In this document: positions 1 through 9,719 of the stretch, in pieces
Layout of the letters: each line of letters starts with the position of its first letter
Numbering within the stretch: the stretch's first letter is position 1
Assembly: GCA_036960565.1 (NCBI GenBank)
Contig: JBALXQ010000008.1
Span: 1-64,000, forward strand
Reading direction: 5' to 3'
Source of the DNA: Bermanella sp036960565
Lineage (GTDB): Bacteria > Pseudomonadota > Gammaproteobacteria > Pseudomonadales > Oceanobacteraceae
DNA: 64,000 bases
Notes under the pieces: model-generated
What the model was told of the DNA's origin: nothing
The model's input: the letters and a program-made list of their open reading frames with translations, nothing else
Database searches by the model: none
Position numbers and translations under genes: made by a program

Positions 1-177
1 TACCGAATAAAACTGGCTGCCCCTTGAGGAGGAGGCGCATTCTACGCATCTAGATCGAAAGGGCAACCAATATATGAAAAGAATTCTTTATAGAAAAAAC
101 GCTTATATTTTAAGCACTTAGCCGCTAGGTGCGAGCATTTGAAAACAGACGCAGAATTAAAGAAAGGTAGGGGCGAG

Positions 178-2469
178 TTATTTAGAGCGAGTACTTGGAC
201 CAAGTATTCGGCCCTGGCCTTTTTTGTTTAAAGCGAGCTCCACTGTGCTGTATACCACCTGTGGATTATCTAGCAAGAACACCTCTTCTAATAAGGACTT
301 TGAAAATGCCAAGTCCATACTTCTAATAACAGATTTAACCCTAGGTAAATTTGTAGCGTTCATGGAAAGCATGTCATACCCCATGGCCATGAGCAAAAGA
401 GCCCCACCAGGATTACCGGCCATCTCTCCACAGACACTCACAGGGCAATTTTCTGCCTTACCCGCTTCTGCCACCTGCTGAAGGGCGCACAATACTGCCG
501 GGTGAAAAGAGTCATACAAGTCAGCAACTCTAGGGTTATTACGATCTACCGCTAAAAGGTATTGAGTCAGATCATTAGAGCCTACCGAAATAAAGTCGAC
601 CATTTTTGCTAGCTGGCGAGCCTGATAAACCGCCGCAGGCACTTCAATCATGACACCTATCTTAGGCATGACCACCTCATGCCCTTCATCTAACACCTCA
701 CCATAGGCCCGGTAAATTAAATATTGCGCCTCTTCAACCTCCGTTATATTGGTAATCATGGGCAGCATTATTTTCAAATTGTCCAGCCCGACACTTGCCT
801 TCAACATAGCGCGAACTTGTAATAAAAATATCTCAGGGTGGTCTAGGGTCACTCTAATACCGCGCCAACCAAGAAACGGATTATCTTCATCTATGGGGAA
901 GTAGGTAAGAGATTTGTCACCTCCTATATCTAGGGTTCGCATTGTCACGGGCTGAGGAGCAAACGTTTCAAGCTGACTCCTGTAAATTTTTTCTTGCTCG
1001 CTCTCCGAAGGAAAACGCTCCTTCATCATAAAGGGCACTTCTGTGCGGTATAACCCTACGCCCTCAGCACCCTTATTTACCGAACGTAAAGCGTCGGTAA
1101 TCAATCCTGTATTCACACACAACTGTAGGCGATGCCCATCCAGAGTCTGAGCAGGGAGATCTTTAATAGCCTCAAGCCCTTCCACCAGAGCACGTTCTTC
1201 TTCAACAATATCCTGAAACTGTTGACGCACACGTGCAGATGGATGGGTATAGATACGACCACGGTAGCCATCAACCACCAATTCTATGCCGTCCATTTTT
1301 TTAACCGGTAAATCAACAGCCCCCATAATTGTGGGGACGCCAAGCGCTCTAGCCAGAATAGCGACATGAGAGTTGGCAGACCCCTTGGCACTCACTAGGC
1401 CGACCAACTTATGCTCAGGAACCTCACCCAGCATGGATGGTGTTAACTCTTCACTGACTAATATGCAGTTATCAGGAAAATCCGACTCGGTTGGCAAAGA
1501 AATACTTTCTTGTAAATTAGCCAGCACCCTAGAGCCCAAATCTTTAATATCGGTGGCCCGCTCACGAAGGTAAGCATCATCCATGCGATTAAAGTGGGCG
1601 ACATATTCTAAAATGACGTCTCGCAATGAAGCCTGCGCCCATTGGTGATTCCCTTCTATACGACGAATTACCTCATTGCCTAGGGCGTCATCATCGAGCA
1701 TTCGAATATATACATCGAATAGCGCTTGTTCTTCTGGGCGCAAATCTGCCAGTTTTTCACCTAACTGCTTAATTTGAGTACGTGCACCAGCAAGGGCAGA
1801 CTGAAAACGCTGAACCTCTGCAGGTACATCGGTAATTTCACGATCCGGCACATCATAAAGATCAGCGGTAGGAGATAAGACAACAACGGTGCCAATGGCA
1901 ACACCCGGAGAGGCTGGAGAGCCAGGAATAACAACATCCTGCCTAATTTTCTTTTTACTTTTTGATGATTTCAGTTCCAGCACTAAGCCCGCTGCTTCAG
2001 CATGAGCCAATACACCAGCCAGCTGAGCCGAAATAGTCACCATAAAGGCTTCTTCTGATTCATCAAACTTACGACGAGCCGATTGCTGCACTACCAGCAC
2101 ACCCAAAATACGTTTTTGATGAATAATAGGAACGCCAAGAAAGCTGTTAAATTTCTCTTCACCTGTACCAGATAAAAAGTGATATCTAGGGTGAGATGAA
2201 GCATCTTCAAGGTTAATGGGCTCTTCTCTTACGCCAACCAAACCCACAAGGCCCTCATTGGCAGAAAGGCTAACCTTGCCGATAGAATCTTTATTCAAGC
2301 CCATACTGGCCCGCAAAATATAGCGGCGAGTATCTGAATTAATTACATAAACAGAGCACACCTCGGTTTGCATGGCCATTTGTACTCGCGTCACAAGAAT
2401 ATCAAGTGCTGCATCGAGATGACTGGCGTTATTGACCTCCTGGACGATATTTCTGAGTACGTTAAGCAT
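178..2469 (-). CDS. ptsP: Phosphoenolpyruvate-protein phosphotransferase of the nitrogen PTS (EI-Ntr)
   Basis: This enzyme autophosphorylates from PEP and passes the phosphate to NPr, feeding the regulatory nitrogen PTS in the cytoplasm. The 763 residues show an N-terminal GAF sensor domain (about 17-160), which separates EI-Ntr from sugar-PTS enzyme I. A linker and the EI N-terminal region follow. The phosphohistidine motif contains SHVAILARALGVP with His368. The C-terminal PEP-binding barrel carries GVGLYRTEVPFM and CGEMAGNPGG with Cys680. The ATG start fits the family N-terminus. rppH lies 113 bp upstream on the same strand, as in Pseudomonas. Length and all motifs are intact. Confidence 0.96.
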   Translation of the reverse strand: MLNVLRNIVQEVNNASHLDAALDILVTRVQMAMQTEVCSVYVINSDTRRYILRASMGLNKDSIGKVSLSANEGLVGLVGVREEPINLEDASSHPRYHFLSGTGEEKFNSFLGVPIIHQKRILGVLVVQQSARRKFDESEEAFMVTISAQLAGVLAHAEAAGLVLELKSSKSKKKIRQDVVIPGSPASPGVAIGTVVVLSPTADLYDVPDREITDVPAEVQRFQSALAGARTQIKQLGEKLADLRPEEQALFDVYIRMLDDDALGNEVIRRIEGNHQWAQASLRDVILEYVAHFNRMDDAYLRERATDIKDLGSRVLANLQESISLPTESDFPDNCILVSEELTPSMLGEVPEHKLVGLVSAKGSANSHVAILARALGVPTIMGAVDLPVKKMDGIELVVDGYRGRIYTHPSARVRQQFQDIVEEERALVEGLEAIKDLPAQTLDGHRLQLCVNTGLITDALRSVNKGAEGVGLYRTEVPFMMKERFPSESEQEKIYRSQLETFAPQPVTMRTLDIGGDKSLTYFPIDEDNPFLGWRGIRVTLDHPEIFLLQVRAMLKASVGLDNLKIMLPMITNITEVEEAQYLIYRAYGEVLDEGHEVVMPKIGVMIEVPAAVYQARQLAKMVDFISVGSNDLTQYLLAVDRNNPRVADLYDSFHPAVLCALQQVAEAGKAENCPVSVCGEMAGNPGGALLLMAMGYDMLSMNATNLPRVKSVIRSMDLAFSKSLLEEVFLLDNPQVVYSTVELALNKKGQGRILGPSTRSK

Positions 2470-2582
2470 GCTTTACCATTTTGAACTGTTTAAAGAATAG
2501 GATTTATATCAACTAAATTACGAGACATGTAGACGTCAGGAAATTTTGGTAAACCGAAATATAGCAGCAAGATGCAAGTAAG

Positions 2583-3071
2583 CTAAAGGCTTGCTTGCAA
2601 ATCGAATAACTTGGGCGCTAATTCACGCATGGCTCGACGGTATACATCTCTTTTAAATGGCACCACCTGTCCAAGCGGATACCAATAACTCACCCATCGC
2701 CAGCCATCGAATTCAGGCTTTTCGCTAAAATCGAAGCTTATACGAGTCTCACTGGTTTTTAATTGCAATAAAAACCACTTCTGCTTTTGTCCAATGCACA
2801 CTGGCTTACTATTGTGGCGCACCATTCGTTTTGGCAGTTTGTATCTGAGCCAACCCTTGCTGCAGCCAATAATGTCTACATCCTTAGGTGATAAGCCCAC
2901 TTCTTCACGCAATTCCCGATAAAGAGCCGCCTCGGCACTTTCGTGCTCCTTTATGCCCCCTTGCGGGAATTGCCAAGCATCCTGTCCAATACGCCGAGCC
3001 CATAATACTTGGGCCTTTTTGTTTACCAGTATGATACCAACATTGGGACGATAACCATCAGCATCTATCAC
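2583..3071 (-). CDS. rppH: RNA pyrophosphohydrolase, Nudix family
   Basis: RppH removes pyrophosphate from the 5' triphosphate end of mRNAs and so starts their decay. The 162-residue protein begins MIDADGYRPNVGI, typical of the family, from a GTG start. The Nudix box spans residues 38-60 and matches GX5EX7REUXEEXGU, with Arg52, Glu53, Glu56 and Glu57 as catalytic and metal-binding residues. The gene is upstream of ptsP in the same direction and is divergent from the HAD phosphatase gene, the order seen in Pseudomonas. Confidence 0.95.
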   Translation of the reverse strand: MIDADGYRPNVGIILVNKKAQVLWARRIGQDAWQFPQGGIKEHESAEAALYRELREEVGLSPKDVDIIGCSKGWLRYKLPKRMVRHNSKPVCIGQKQKWFLLQLKTSETRISFDFSEKPEFDGWRWVSYWYPLGQVVPFKRDVYRRAMRELAPKLFDLQASL

Positions 3072-3254
3072 TGTTTATCCCATTTAGTAAGTCTATTATT
3101 TCCCCCATACTATTATCACAACACCTTGATGTGCCAGCCTTTTTTATCCCCTATTGATATAAAACTGTGTAAGTCAGCCAATCTATACATTATTTAAAGA
3201 CAGTCAGCGTCCCACAAGATAAAATGCCGAACAGATTTTTAGGTGGAATGTATC

Positions 3255-3911
3255 GTGGCCCTGGCAATTTTTGACTTAGACAATACCCTTATTTCTGGCG
3301 ACAGTGACCATGGCTGGGGGGAGTTCCTAGTAGCGCAAGGCTTGGTCGACGCCGATTTATTCAGTGAAAAAAATGATTATTACTTCCAACAATACCAACT
3401 TGGAAAGCTGAATATTCACGAATATTTAGAGTTCTCTCTAGAGCCTCTCACCCAACACCCCATTTCAAAACTGCATGCTTTGCGGGCTAAATTCGTAAAA
3501 GAAACAATATTGCCCCTCATCACCAAAAAATCTCGCGATTTGTTAAAAGCACACCGCGAACAAGGTGATTATCTGCTTATCATTACCGCCACAAATTTAT
3601 TTGTCACAGAGCCCATCGCTCAAGAATTAGGGGTGGATGATATTATTGCCACAGAGCCCGAAATGATCGACGGGCAGTACACAGGTAAAGTTTCTGGAGT
3701 CGCCAGTTTTCAGGAAGGAAAAGTGCAGCGTTTAACAGACTGGCTAGCACAAAAAGATTTATCATTGAAAGGCAGTTACTTTTACAGTGATTCACGTAAC
3801 GATCTGCCTTTGCTCAAGCTAGTAGATAACCCTGTTGCTGTTGATGCCGATGACACTCTTTTAGCACATGCTCGAGAGCAAGACTGGGCCATTATGACTT
3901 TAAGAGATTAG
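3255..3911 (+). CDS. HAD-IB family phosphatase (SerB-like)
   Basis: This is a cytoplasmic HAD-superfamily hydrolase of the IB (phosphoserine phosphatase-like) group, about 218 residues. Motif I is FDLDNTL near the N-terminus, with two catalytic aspartates. IITATN (motif II) lies in the middle and SDSRNDLPLL (motif III) near the end. I place the start at the GTG of 3255, because AGGTGG at 3241-3246 is correctly spaced and the protein then begins MALAIFDLDNTL as in relatives. An upstream in-frame GTG at 3243 overlaps that ribosome site. The physiological substrate cannot be read from the sequence. The position next to rppH is conserved in Pseudomonas. Confidence 0.9.
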   Translation: MALAIFDLDNTLISGDSDHGWGEFLVAQGLVDADLFSEKNDYYFQQYQLGKLNIHEYLEFSLEPLTQHPISKLHALRAKFVKETILPLITKKSRDLLKAHREQGDYLLIITATNLFVTEPIAQELGVDDIIATEPEMIDGQYTGKVSGVASFQEGKVQRLTDWLAQKDLSLKGSYFYSDSRNDLPLLKLVDNPVAVDADDTLLAHAREQDWAIMTLRD

Positions 3912-3955
3912 GTCTTATTGAAAGTTAATACATTTTTATTTTTACGGGATTGATT

Positions 3956-5302
3956 TTGAATACACGCTTAAAACGCACCGTGCACACATTAGTATTTCGT
4001 AGCTTACTTGTGGCTATTACCTGCACACTAATAACAGCCTGTGACCAAGTCAGTCCACCTAAAGAAAACAAAACCGTAGAAGTAAAAATTAAGCTTAATG
4101 GCGAAAGTTTATTATCGGCGGCTAACCTCTATGCCTATAGCCAACTATCTGAAACCTTGAATAAAGCACAAGCACTAGATAGTTTAATCACGGCCTTTTT
4201 ACATCAACCAAATCCAGGATCATTGGAAGAAACCCAAAAAGCCTGGATTGACACCTATCAGTCTTATTTAACGGTAGACTTCTTTTACGCCATACCGCGC
4301 TTTGAAAAACCTCAGCATCATGAAGATGGCGATACATACAAGATTATCCACGAGCAACTGGATAGCTGGCCAATAGAGGCAGGCTATATAGATTACCTGC
4401 CTCAGTACCCATTAAGCGGCATCATCAATGATTTAACATTGAAGATGTCTAGCCAAGACATTATTAGCCAGCACGGCTTTAGTGACCAAAGGTTTGCAAG
4501 TATCGGCTTCCATCCTATGGAATTTTTACTATTCGGATTGGACGGGCAACGCTCAGCCAAAGATTTTGTACCCCAAGAAAACAGTATTGAAATTGTCGAT
4601 ATAGACAACAAAACACACATTACTAGCAGTACTCAATCTTCAACAGCCATTCGAGAAAACACAGAGGAAGCAGGGGATCTATCTGAGCTAGCCAATGAAG
4701 CCAATCATTCCCACAAAAATGACCTAGGACTTGAGCCTCAGAATCACAATCGGCGCCGAGAATTCCTACGCTTATTAAGTGCGATTTTGGTGAAGGATTT
4801 ACGTAAGTTGGTTGACCGCTGGGAACCTGCTAGAGGTTATTATGCCAAGCAGTGGCGCCAGCCCCAGCAAACAAAAAATGTTCAGCAAATCTATCAAGTT
4901 AGCCTAAATACGTTACAAGAAGAATTACTGAACAAACATCTGCATCCTTTGCTGCATGAAATTGAGCTAGAAGATTTACGTAGTCCATTTTCAAGTAATG
5001 ATAGCGCTAATATATTGGCCATATTGCAAGGCATAAATGGGTTGTTCCACATTGAAAATGGTTTTATTTCTGAACTTCAATATCGCCAACCTGAAATCGC
5101 AAAAGAAATTAGCTTACACTTTAATCAGCTCATAATGGAGACTCAGAGCTTTCCCTCTAATCTGACCAAGCAGCCTTTAAATAAACGAATAGAAATCATT
5201 AGCCCTGTCCAACAAAGCCTAATGAAGTTGCTTGAATCCTTATATACCGGCGCTGAAGTGCTAGACCTGCCACTGGCAGCCCTACCGGTTTCCACCCATT
5301 AA
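3956..5302 (+). CDS. Imelysin-like (M75 / ICMP-type) lipoprotein
   Basis: This is a predicted lipoprotein of about 448 residues with a lipobox (LITAC) ending at a Cys near residue 29, so it is anchored in the periplasm. The imelysin signature GFHPMEFLLFG (GxHxxE) begins near residue 184, with His186 and Glu189 expected to face a metal site. An acidic, Ser/Thr/Glu/Asn-rich insert of about 50 residues follows the signature, then helical segments typical of the fold. Imelysin-like proteins are tied to iron uptake or metal binding, but no iron-transport genes lie nearby. The start is a TTG; 3956 has CGGGA 6 nt upstream, and 3950 is possible. Metal specificity is unknown. Confidence 0.8.
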   Translation: MNTRLKRTVHTLVFRSLLVAITCTLITACDQVSPPKENKTVEVKIKLNGESLLSAANLYAYSQLSETLNKAQALDSLITAFLHQPNPGSLEETQKAWIDTYQSYLTVDFFYAIPRFEKPQHHEDGDTYKIIHEQLDSWPIEAGYIDYLPQYPLSGIINDLTLKMSSQDIISQHGFSDQRFASIGFHPMEFLLFGLDGQRSAKDFVPQENSIEIVDIDNKTHITSSTQSSTAIRENTEEAGDLSELANEANHSHKNDLGLEPQNHNRRREFLRLLSAILVKDLRKLVDRWEPARGYYAKQWRQPQQTKNVQQIYQVSLNTLQEELLNKHLHPLLHEIELEDLRSPFSSNDSANILAILQGINGLFHIENGFISELQYRQPEIAKEISLHFNQLIMETQSFPSNLTKQPLNKRIEIISPVQQSLMKLLESLYTGAEVLDLPLAALPVSTH

Positions 5303-5646
5303 TCAGCATTAGACTCCTAGCCTGCCCGGGCTGGGATTATTCGGTAATACTCCTTTACACATGCTGGACTGATTAAAATTGTTAAGCCAGTTTAGGGCGG
5401 CTCCTGAACTGCATTCAAATATTTTATAACCACACCAATGCTATATATTCTCAATTAACATTAAACCTGTTTTCTCCTTATCTCCCTACCTAATAGCTCC
5501 CAATAAGAACCTCACAACAAGTCATAAAAAATAGTGAGTAGCAACGGAAATTATCCCTAGATAATTGTAAATATTGTCTAAACTAGAAAGGTAACATCAG
5601 TTTTTTAGCCTTTAGGGGCACCTCCCAAAACTGTGGATGAAAATAC
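5303..5646. other. Intergenic region without recognised gene
   Basis: This 344-bp gap lies between the imelysin-like gene and the HDOD gene. It contains a short GC-rich palindrome (GCCCGGGC, near 5322) just after the upstream stop codon, which could form a weak hairpin. The rest is AT-rich and probably carries the HDOD promoter. I see no convincing small ORF or RNA. Confidence 0.5.
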
Positions 5647-6522
5647 GTGGCGGAACTATCCGAAGAGCAAATACAAAAGATACTGCAAGGCATTAGCATT
5701 CCGCCACAGCCCCAAATAATGGTGGATCTGCAGATGGAACAAGTAATGCCTGATCCAGATATCAATCTAATTGCCAAGCTCATTAGTCAGGATGTAGGCC
5801 TTGCAGGCACCGTATTGAAAGTGGTGAACAGCCCGTTTTATGGTCTTTCCAATGAAATAACCAGCATTCAACAAGCCGTTGGTATTTTGGGAATGAGCAG
5901 CGTAGTAAATATTGTTAATGGCATTAGCATTAAAAGCTCCATGAGCGATGAAACCATCAAGGCACTAACTCGCTTTTGGGATACAGCTATGGACGTTGCC
6001 ATGACCAGTGCCACCCTGGCCAAACAAGTAGGTTATAACTACCCGGATAACGCCTATGCGCTTGGGCTATTCCATAATGTTGGTGTGCCTTTATTAATGG
6101 CGCGATACGACAACTACATGGATATTATGGAAGAAAGTTACGGGGGTAACTGTAATCGAATAATTGATTTTGAAAATCAACAAATCAATACCAACCACGC
6201 TGTTATTGGGTACTACACGGCCAAATCGTGGAATCTTCCTAAAATACTTTGCTCAATAATAGCCGAGCATCACGACTGCAAACGGTTATTTACCAAGGGC
6301 GGACTAGAAAACGACAAGACTACCCTCACCTGCATATTAAAATTGGCAGAGCATATTTGTGGCACCTATAAAATATTAGGTCGGCAAGAGGTCGATCATG
6401 AATGGCAGGACATAGGCCAGATGGTGCTGGAGTATTTAGGCTTGAATGATTACGACCTTGAGGCCTTAAAAGAATCCTTTTCCGAACTGGGCATTAGCCC
6501 AAATAACTATGGGCTAACCTGA
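5647..6522 (+). CDS. HDOD domain signalling protein
   Basis: The 291-residue cytoplasmic protein carries one HDOD domain (about 15-215), an HD-related fold without a full catalytic set. It starts ISIPPQPQIMVDLQ and contains DVGLAGTVLKVVNSPFYGL and the HNVGVPLLM region, all typical of the family. No GGDEF, EAL, receiver or second domain is seen. HDOD proteins act in regulatory circuits, often near chemotaxis or c-di-GMP genes, but the output is usually unknown. The start is GTG at 5647, with GGATGA upstream. The gene appears monocistronic and is convergent with the thioredoxin-like gene downstream. Confidence 0.9.
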   Translation: MAELSEEQIQKILQGISIPPQPQIMVDLQMEQVMPDPDINLIAKLISQDVGLAGTVLKVVNSPFYGLSNEITSIQQAVGILGMSSVVNIVNGISIKSSMSDETIKALTRFWDTAMDVAMTSATLAKQVGYNYPDNAYALGLFHNVGVPLLMARYDNYMDIMEESYGGNCNRIIDFENQQINTNHAVIGYYTAKSWNLPKILCSIIAEHHDCKRLFTKGGLENDKTTLTCILKLAEHICGTYKILGRQEVDHEWQDIGQMVLEYLGLNDYDLEALKESFSELGISPNNYGLT

Positions 6523-6546
6523 GACCTATATTCAACAACAAACAGT

Positions 6547-7035
6547 TTAACTTTTTAATAGCTGCTCAATTATCTTGCGCATACCAGGCTCATCAGGATT
6601 TGAAGTATGAGTCACAGCCACCAGCTCACCTTTTTTATCTATGAAAAAAGTCGTTGGCGTTCCACTCACCTGATACTTTTTAGCTACCTCATCACCTAGC
6701 AGCAAAGTTGTAAAGTGGTGGCCGCGCTCATCTATCGATTTTTGTGGGTCAGCGCCTTCATCTTCCGCAAAACTAATGCTAATTAACTCCACGCCTTTTT
6801 CTTTATATTCTGAATAAAGCTTATCCAACCCAGGCTGAAGACGTTTACAGTATGGGCACCAGGTTGCCCAAAAATGAAGAATAACTACCTTGCCACGATA
6901 ATCCTGCAAGGAAACACTATTGCCTTTGGCATCTTGCAACGTCCAGTCTGGAGCGGCAGCTGCCAAGCTGTTAAAGGACAATACTAAAGCAAAAATTGCA
7001 GTAAGAAGATTAAAGCTAGATACAGGTGAAGCCAT
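6547..7035 (-). CDS. Exported thioredoxin-like protein, TlpA/ResA type
   Basis: The 162-residue protein has a signal peptide (about 1-28, hydrophobic core LLTAIFALVLSFNSL, Ala-rich cleavage region). The redoxin domain has the WCPYC motif with Cys60 and Cys63 and a cis-proline at Pro127 in SGTPTTFFID. It should act as a periplasmic thiol-disulfide reductant, as TlpA and ResA do, for example in cytochrome c maturation or protein repair. No partner gene (CcmG operon, DsbD) is adjacent, so the client is unknown. The ATG start lies next to a possible GGGA ribosome site. Confidence 0.88.
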   Translation of the reverse strand: MASPVSSFNLLTAIFALVLSFNSLAAAAPDWTLQDAKGNSVSLQDYRGKVVILHFWATWCPYCKRLQPGLDKLYSEYKEKGVELISISFAEDEGADPQKSIDERGHHFTTLLLGDEVAKKYQVSGTPTTFFIDKKGELVAVTHTSNPDEPGMRKIIEQLLKS

Positions 7036-7169
7036 GACTCATTCCCAAATCAGCCTAGTTTCAGGCCCCAATAATAAACAATGTTACTTAGCAAAATCAG
7101 ACAAATGCTTTTTTGGAATGTTCAATATTTGGGCTAATATAATTTAAAATAAAGAGTGTGAAAAATCGA

Positions 7170-8387
7170 TTAACGTAACTTACGTCCTATCCCCATGGCT
7201 TCAGCTGCCAAGTGTTGCTTTAAAAATCCAATTTTATTTAGCTTACTCATGCCCCAATTTCTAGCCCATCTTAATACGGGACTTTGCACGGCAAATAAAC
7301 GCTTAAAGGATTCCATCGCGGTCATCATACTGAGGTTTTCAGGCATTCTGCGGCGCTCATATCGGGCCAACAACTGGGAATCATGGGCCTGCAACCCACG
7401 CGATAGACCTTGTTTGATTTCATCAGCCAACACATAAGCATCCATCAAACCCAAATTAACACCCTGGCCGGCCAATGGGTGAATCGTATGAGCGGCATCT
7501 CCCACCAGTACAATGCCTTCCTTAACATAGGATTTAGCATGGCGCTGGCGCAAGGGAATGGCCACTCGCTGGCCACTCGCTACTACTTTACCCAGTTTGT
7601 TTTCAAACGCCTTACTCAATTCAACGTTGAATTCGTCCTCATCTAGCGCCAACAATAACTGGGCTTGCTGCTCTGGACACGACCACACAATACTGCAAAG
7701 ATTTTCCTGAGGTAAGGGTAAAAATGCCAATACACCCGACTCGGTAAAGCGCTGCCATGCACACTGCTGGTGAGCCTCTTCAGTCTGCACGCTGCACACT
7801 AAACCGTTATGGTTATAATCCCACTCACGCATCTCAAATTCTGCCCAGTTACGTACAAAAGAACGGGCACCGTCTGCGGCCACAATAAGGGGTGTCATTA
7901 ACATTTGTCCGCTGTCTAAATGCACCAGAAAACGATTTTTTTCGTCTTCAATTTCCTCTATCTCTTTAACTGTTTCCCCAGCCAACAATTGTACATTTTG
8001 ACTTTGTTGAAGCTGCATCATTAATGCCTGTGCAGTCACTCTGTTTTCCACAATATGCCCCAGATGAGTTTCACCTAGTTCAATTGCATCAAATTGAATA
8101 TGTCCGGTGCCAACCCCGTCCCAAATACGCATTTTGTCGTAAGGACTAAGGCGTGCATCAGGCATTTTTGGCCAAGCACCGATATTGTTTAAAAAGCTCT
8201 CACTCGCGCGATTCAAAGCACTCACGCGCATGTCTACATCACTAACCGATACAGGCAAATTTGAAGGGGCCTGAGGCATGTTAGGCTCAACTAAGGCCAC
8301 TTTAAGGCCCGAATCTTTAAGAGCGCAAGCCACTGCTGTGCCGACCATGCCGCCACCGATAATGACCATATCAAATGTCATATTCAT
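7170..8387 (-). CDS. ubiI: FAD-dependent ubiquinone-biosynthesis hydroxylase, UbiI/UbiF type
   Basis: This flavin monooxygenase of the UbiH/UbiF/COQ6 family (405 residues) should hydroxylate the ubiquinone ring. The N-terminal FAD motif is VIIGGGMVGTAVACAL. The C-terminal flavin site contains GDAAHTIHPLAGQGVNLG. The conserved stretch SHLGHIVENRV-like (THLGHIVENRVTAQAL here) resembles UbiI (VisC), so I favour 2-octaprenylphenol C5 hydroxylation. UbiF-type C6 hydroxylation cannot be excluded. It is the last gene of a pepP-ubiH-ubiI run, matching Pseudomonas. Start is ATG at 8387, with a second in-frame ATG two codons later. Confidence 0.88.
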   Translation of the reverse strand: MNMTFDMVIIGGGMVGTAVACALKDSGLKVALVEPNMPQAPSNLPVSVSDVDMRVSALNRASESFLNNIGAWPKMPDARLSPYDKMRIWDGVGTGHIQFDAIELGETHLGHIVENRVTAQALMMQLQQSQNVQLLAGETVKEIEEIEDEKNRFLVHLDSGQMLMTPLIVAADGARSFVRNWAEFEMREWDYNHNGLVCSVQTEEAHQQCAWQRFTESGVLAFLPLPQENLCSIVWSCPEQQAQLLLALDEDEFNVELSKAFENKLGKVVASGQRVAIPLRQRHAKSYVKEGIVLVGDAAHTIHPLAGQGVNLGLMDAYVLADEIKQGLSRGLQAHDSQLLARYERRRMPENLSMMTAMESFKRLFAVQSPVLRWARNWGMSKLNKIGFLKQHLAAEAMGIGRKLR

Positions 8388-8460
8388 ACTTCTATTGAGC
8401 CATTAAGTGAGTTGAATTCAGGTAAACGACTAGCGTCAGAGAGCCTAAGAAGTGCATAGA

Positions 8461-9681
8461 CTAGGGTCTCCAGGGGCTGGCTGAACCCACTAAGCCCATC
8501 GCTTGCTTGGCAAAAAGTTTTTTAGCAGTAGGCATAACATCCAGCACATTCATTCCCAGAGCTCTCAATACCGACCAATGTGATCCAGCTTCAGTAAAAC
8601 GTGTGGGCAATTCATGGCTAAGGCCAATGGTAAGATCTTGATCTTGTTGCTGAGACTTGAAATAAGCACTTAGAATTTCTAGGGAGCCGACAGATTGCTG
8701 TGGCCAATTGTCGTCAATCTGCCGTGCCAGAGCTTGAGCGTCACGTAGCGCCAAATTAAAGCCCTGTCCCGCCACAGGGTGCATAGCATGAGCTGCATTC
8801 CCCATGACCACCACATGACGGCGAAATTGCTCCTCTGACTTAACCAGACTCAATGGGTATTGATTACGCTCTCCCATACGGCTGATGCGCCCCACTTTAT
8901 AGCCCACAGCAGTTTGCAGGTGCTGCTTAAAATCTTCATCGCTTAATTGTGCATATTCCTCAGCTTGCTGACGGGACATACACCACACCAATCCAAATCG
9001 ATTGCCTACCATGGGCAATAACGCCATGGGGCCTTGATTGGTAAAACGCTCATAGGCCCAATGCTGATGAGGTTGATCAAAGGAAACATTGCACACTAGG
9101 GCATTTTGGCCGTAATCAAAACGACTCTGGTCAATACCTAATTGGCGACAACCTTGGCTATTGGCACCATCTGCCAACACCAATAGTTGAGTGCTTAAAT
9201 TTAAAGTTTCGCCACCCTGCTCCAGTTGCAACTGAGCCCCTGAGCCGGACATGGTGTATTGCTGTACTTGTGCGGGGGCAAATAAGGTTAGATTTTTCAG
9301 CTGCAAAAGTGCTTGCCACAAATGCTGCCCCAAAGCGCGATTCTCAAGCACATAGCCCATGGCTTCTACCTGGCTATCCTGGGCATGCAAGCGTACTCGA
9401 CCAAACTGCTTTTGCTGGCTCACCTGAATATGCTCAATAGCGCAGGCATGTTGTTGTAAGTCAGGCCACACATTTAGCTGCTCAAGAATACGCTTGGTAC
9501 CTAATGACAACGCCGTGGTGCGAGCATCAAAACTGGGCTGCTGTAAATTAACTGGGGTTGCGGCTTGGGCGTCGATCAAAGCGACTTTTAAGCCCTGTGA
9601 AATTTGCTTGGCCAATAACAAGGCGAGGCTGGCACCGGCCATACCGCCGCCCACAATGACCACATCGAACTCTTGCTTCAT
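8461..9681 (-). CDS. ubiH: 2-octaprenyl-6-methoxyphenol hydroxylase
   Basis: The 406-residue FAD monooxygenase is a paralogue of the downstream gene. It has the N-terminal dinucleotide motif VVIVGGGMAGASLALLL and the C-terminal flavin motif GNAAHAMHPVAGQGFNLALR. GN rather than GD at that site is characteristic of UbiH. It hydroxylates the benzoquinol ring during aerobic ubiquinone synthesis, probably within the soluble Ubi complex. It sits 38 bp after the pepP stop codon and 73 bp before ubiI, indicating co-transcription. Confidence 0.92.
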   Translation of the reverse strand: MKQEFDVVIVGGGMAGASLALLLAKQISQGLKVALIDAQAATPVNLQQPSFDARTTALSLGTKRILEQLNVWPDLQQHACAIEHIQVSQQKQFGRVRLHAQDSQVEAMGYVLENRALGQHLWQALLQLKNLTLFAPAQVQQYTMSGSGAQLQLEQGGETLNLSTQLLVLADGANSQGCRQLGIDQSRFDYGQNALVCNVSFDQPHQHWAYERFTNQGPMALLPMVGNRFGLVWCMSRQQAEEYAQLSDEDFKQHLQTAVGYKVGRISRMGERNQYPLSLVKSEEQFRRHVVVMGNAAHAMHPVAGQGFNLALRDAQALARQIDDNWPQQSVGSLEILSAYFKSQQQDQDLTIGLSHELPTRFTEAGSHWSVLRALGMNVLDVMPTAKKLFAKQAMGLVGSASPWRP

Positions 9682-9719
9682 GATTACTTTCTTTTTTTTG
9701 ATCGCTCTTAAACCAAGGC

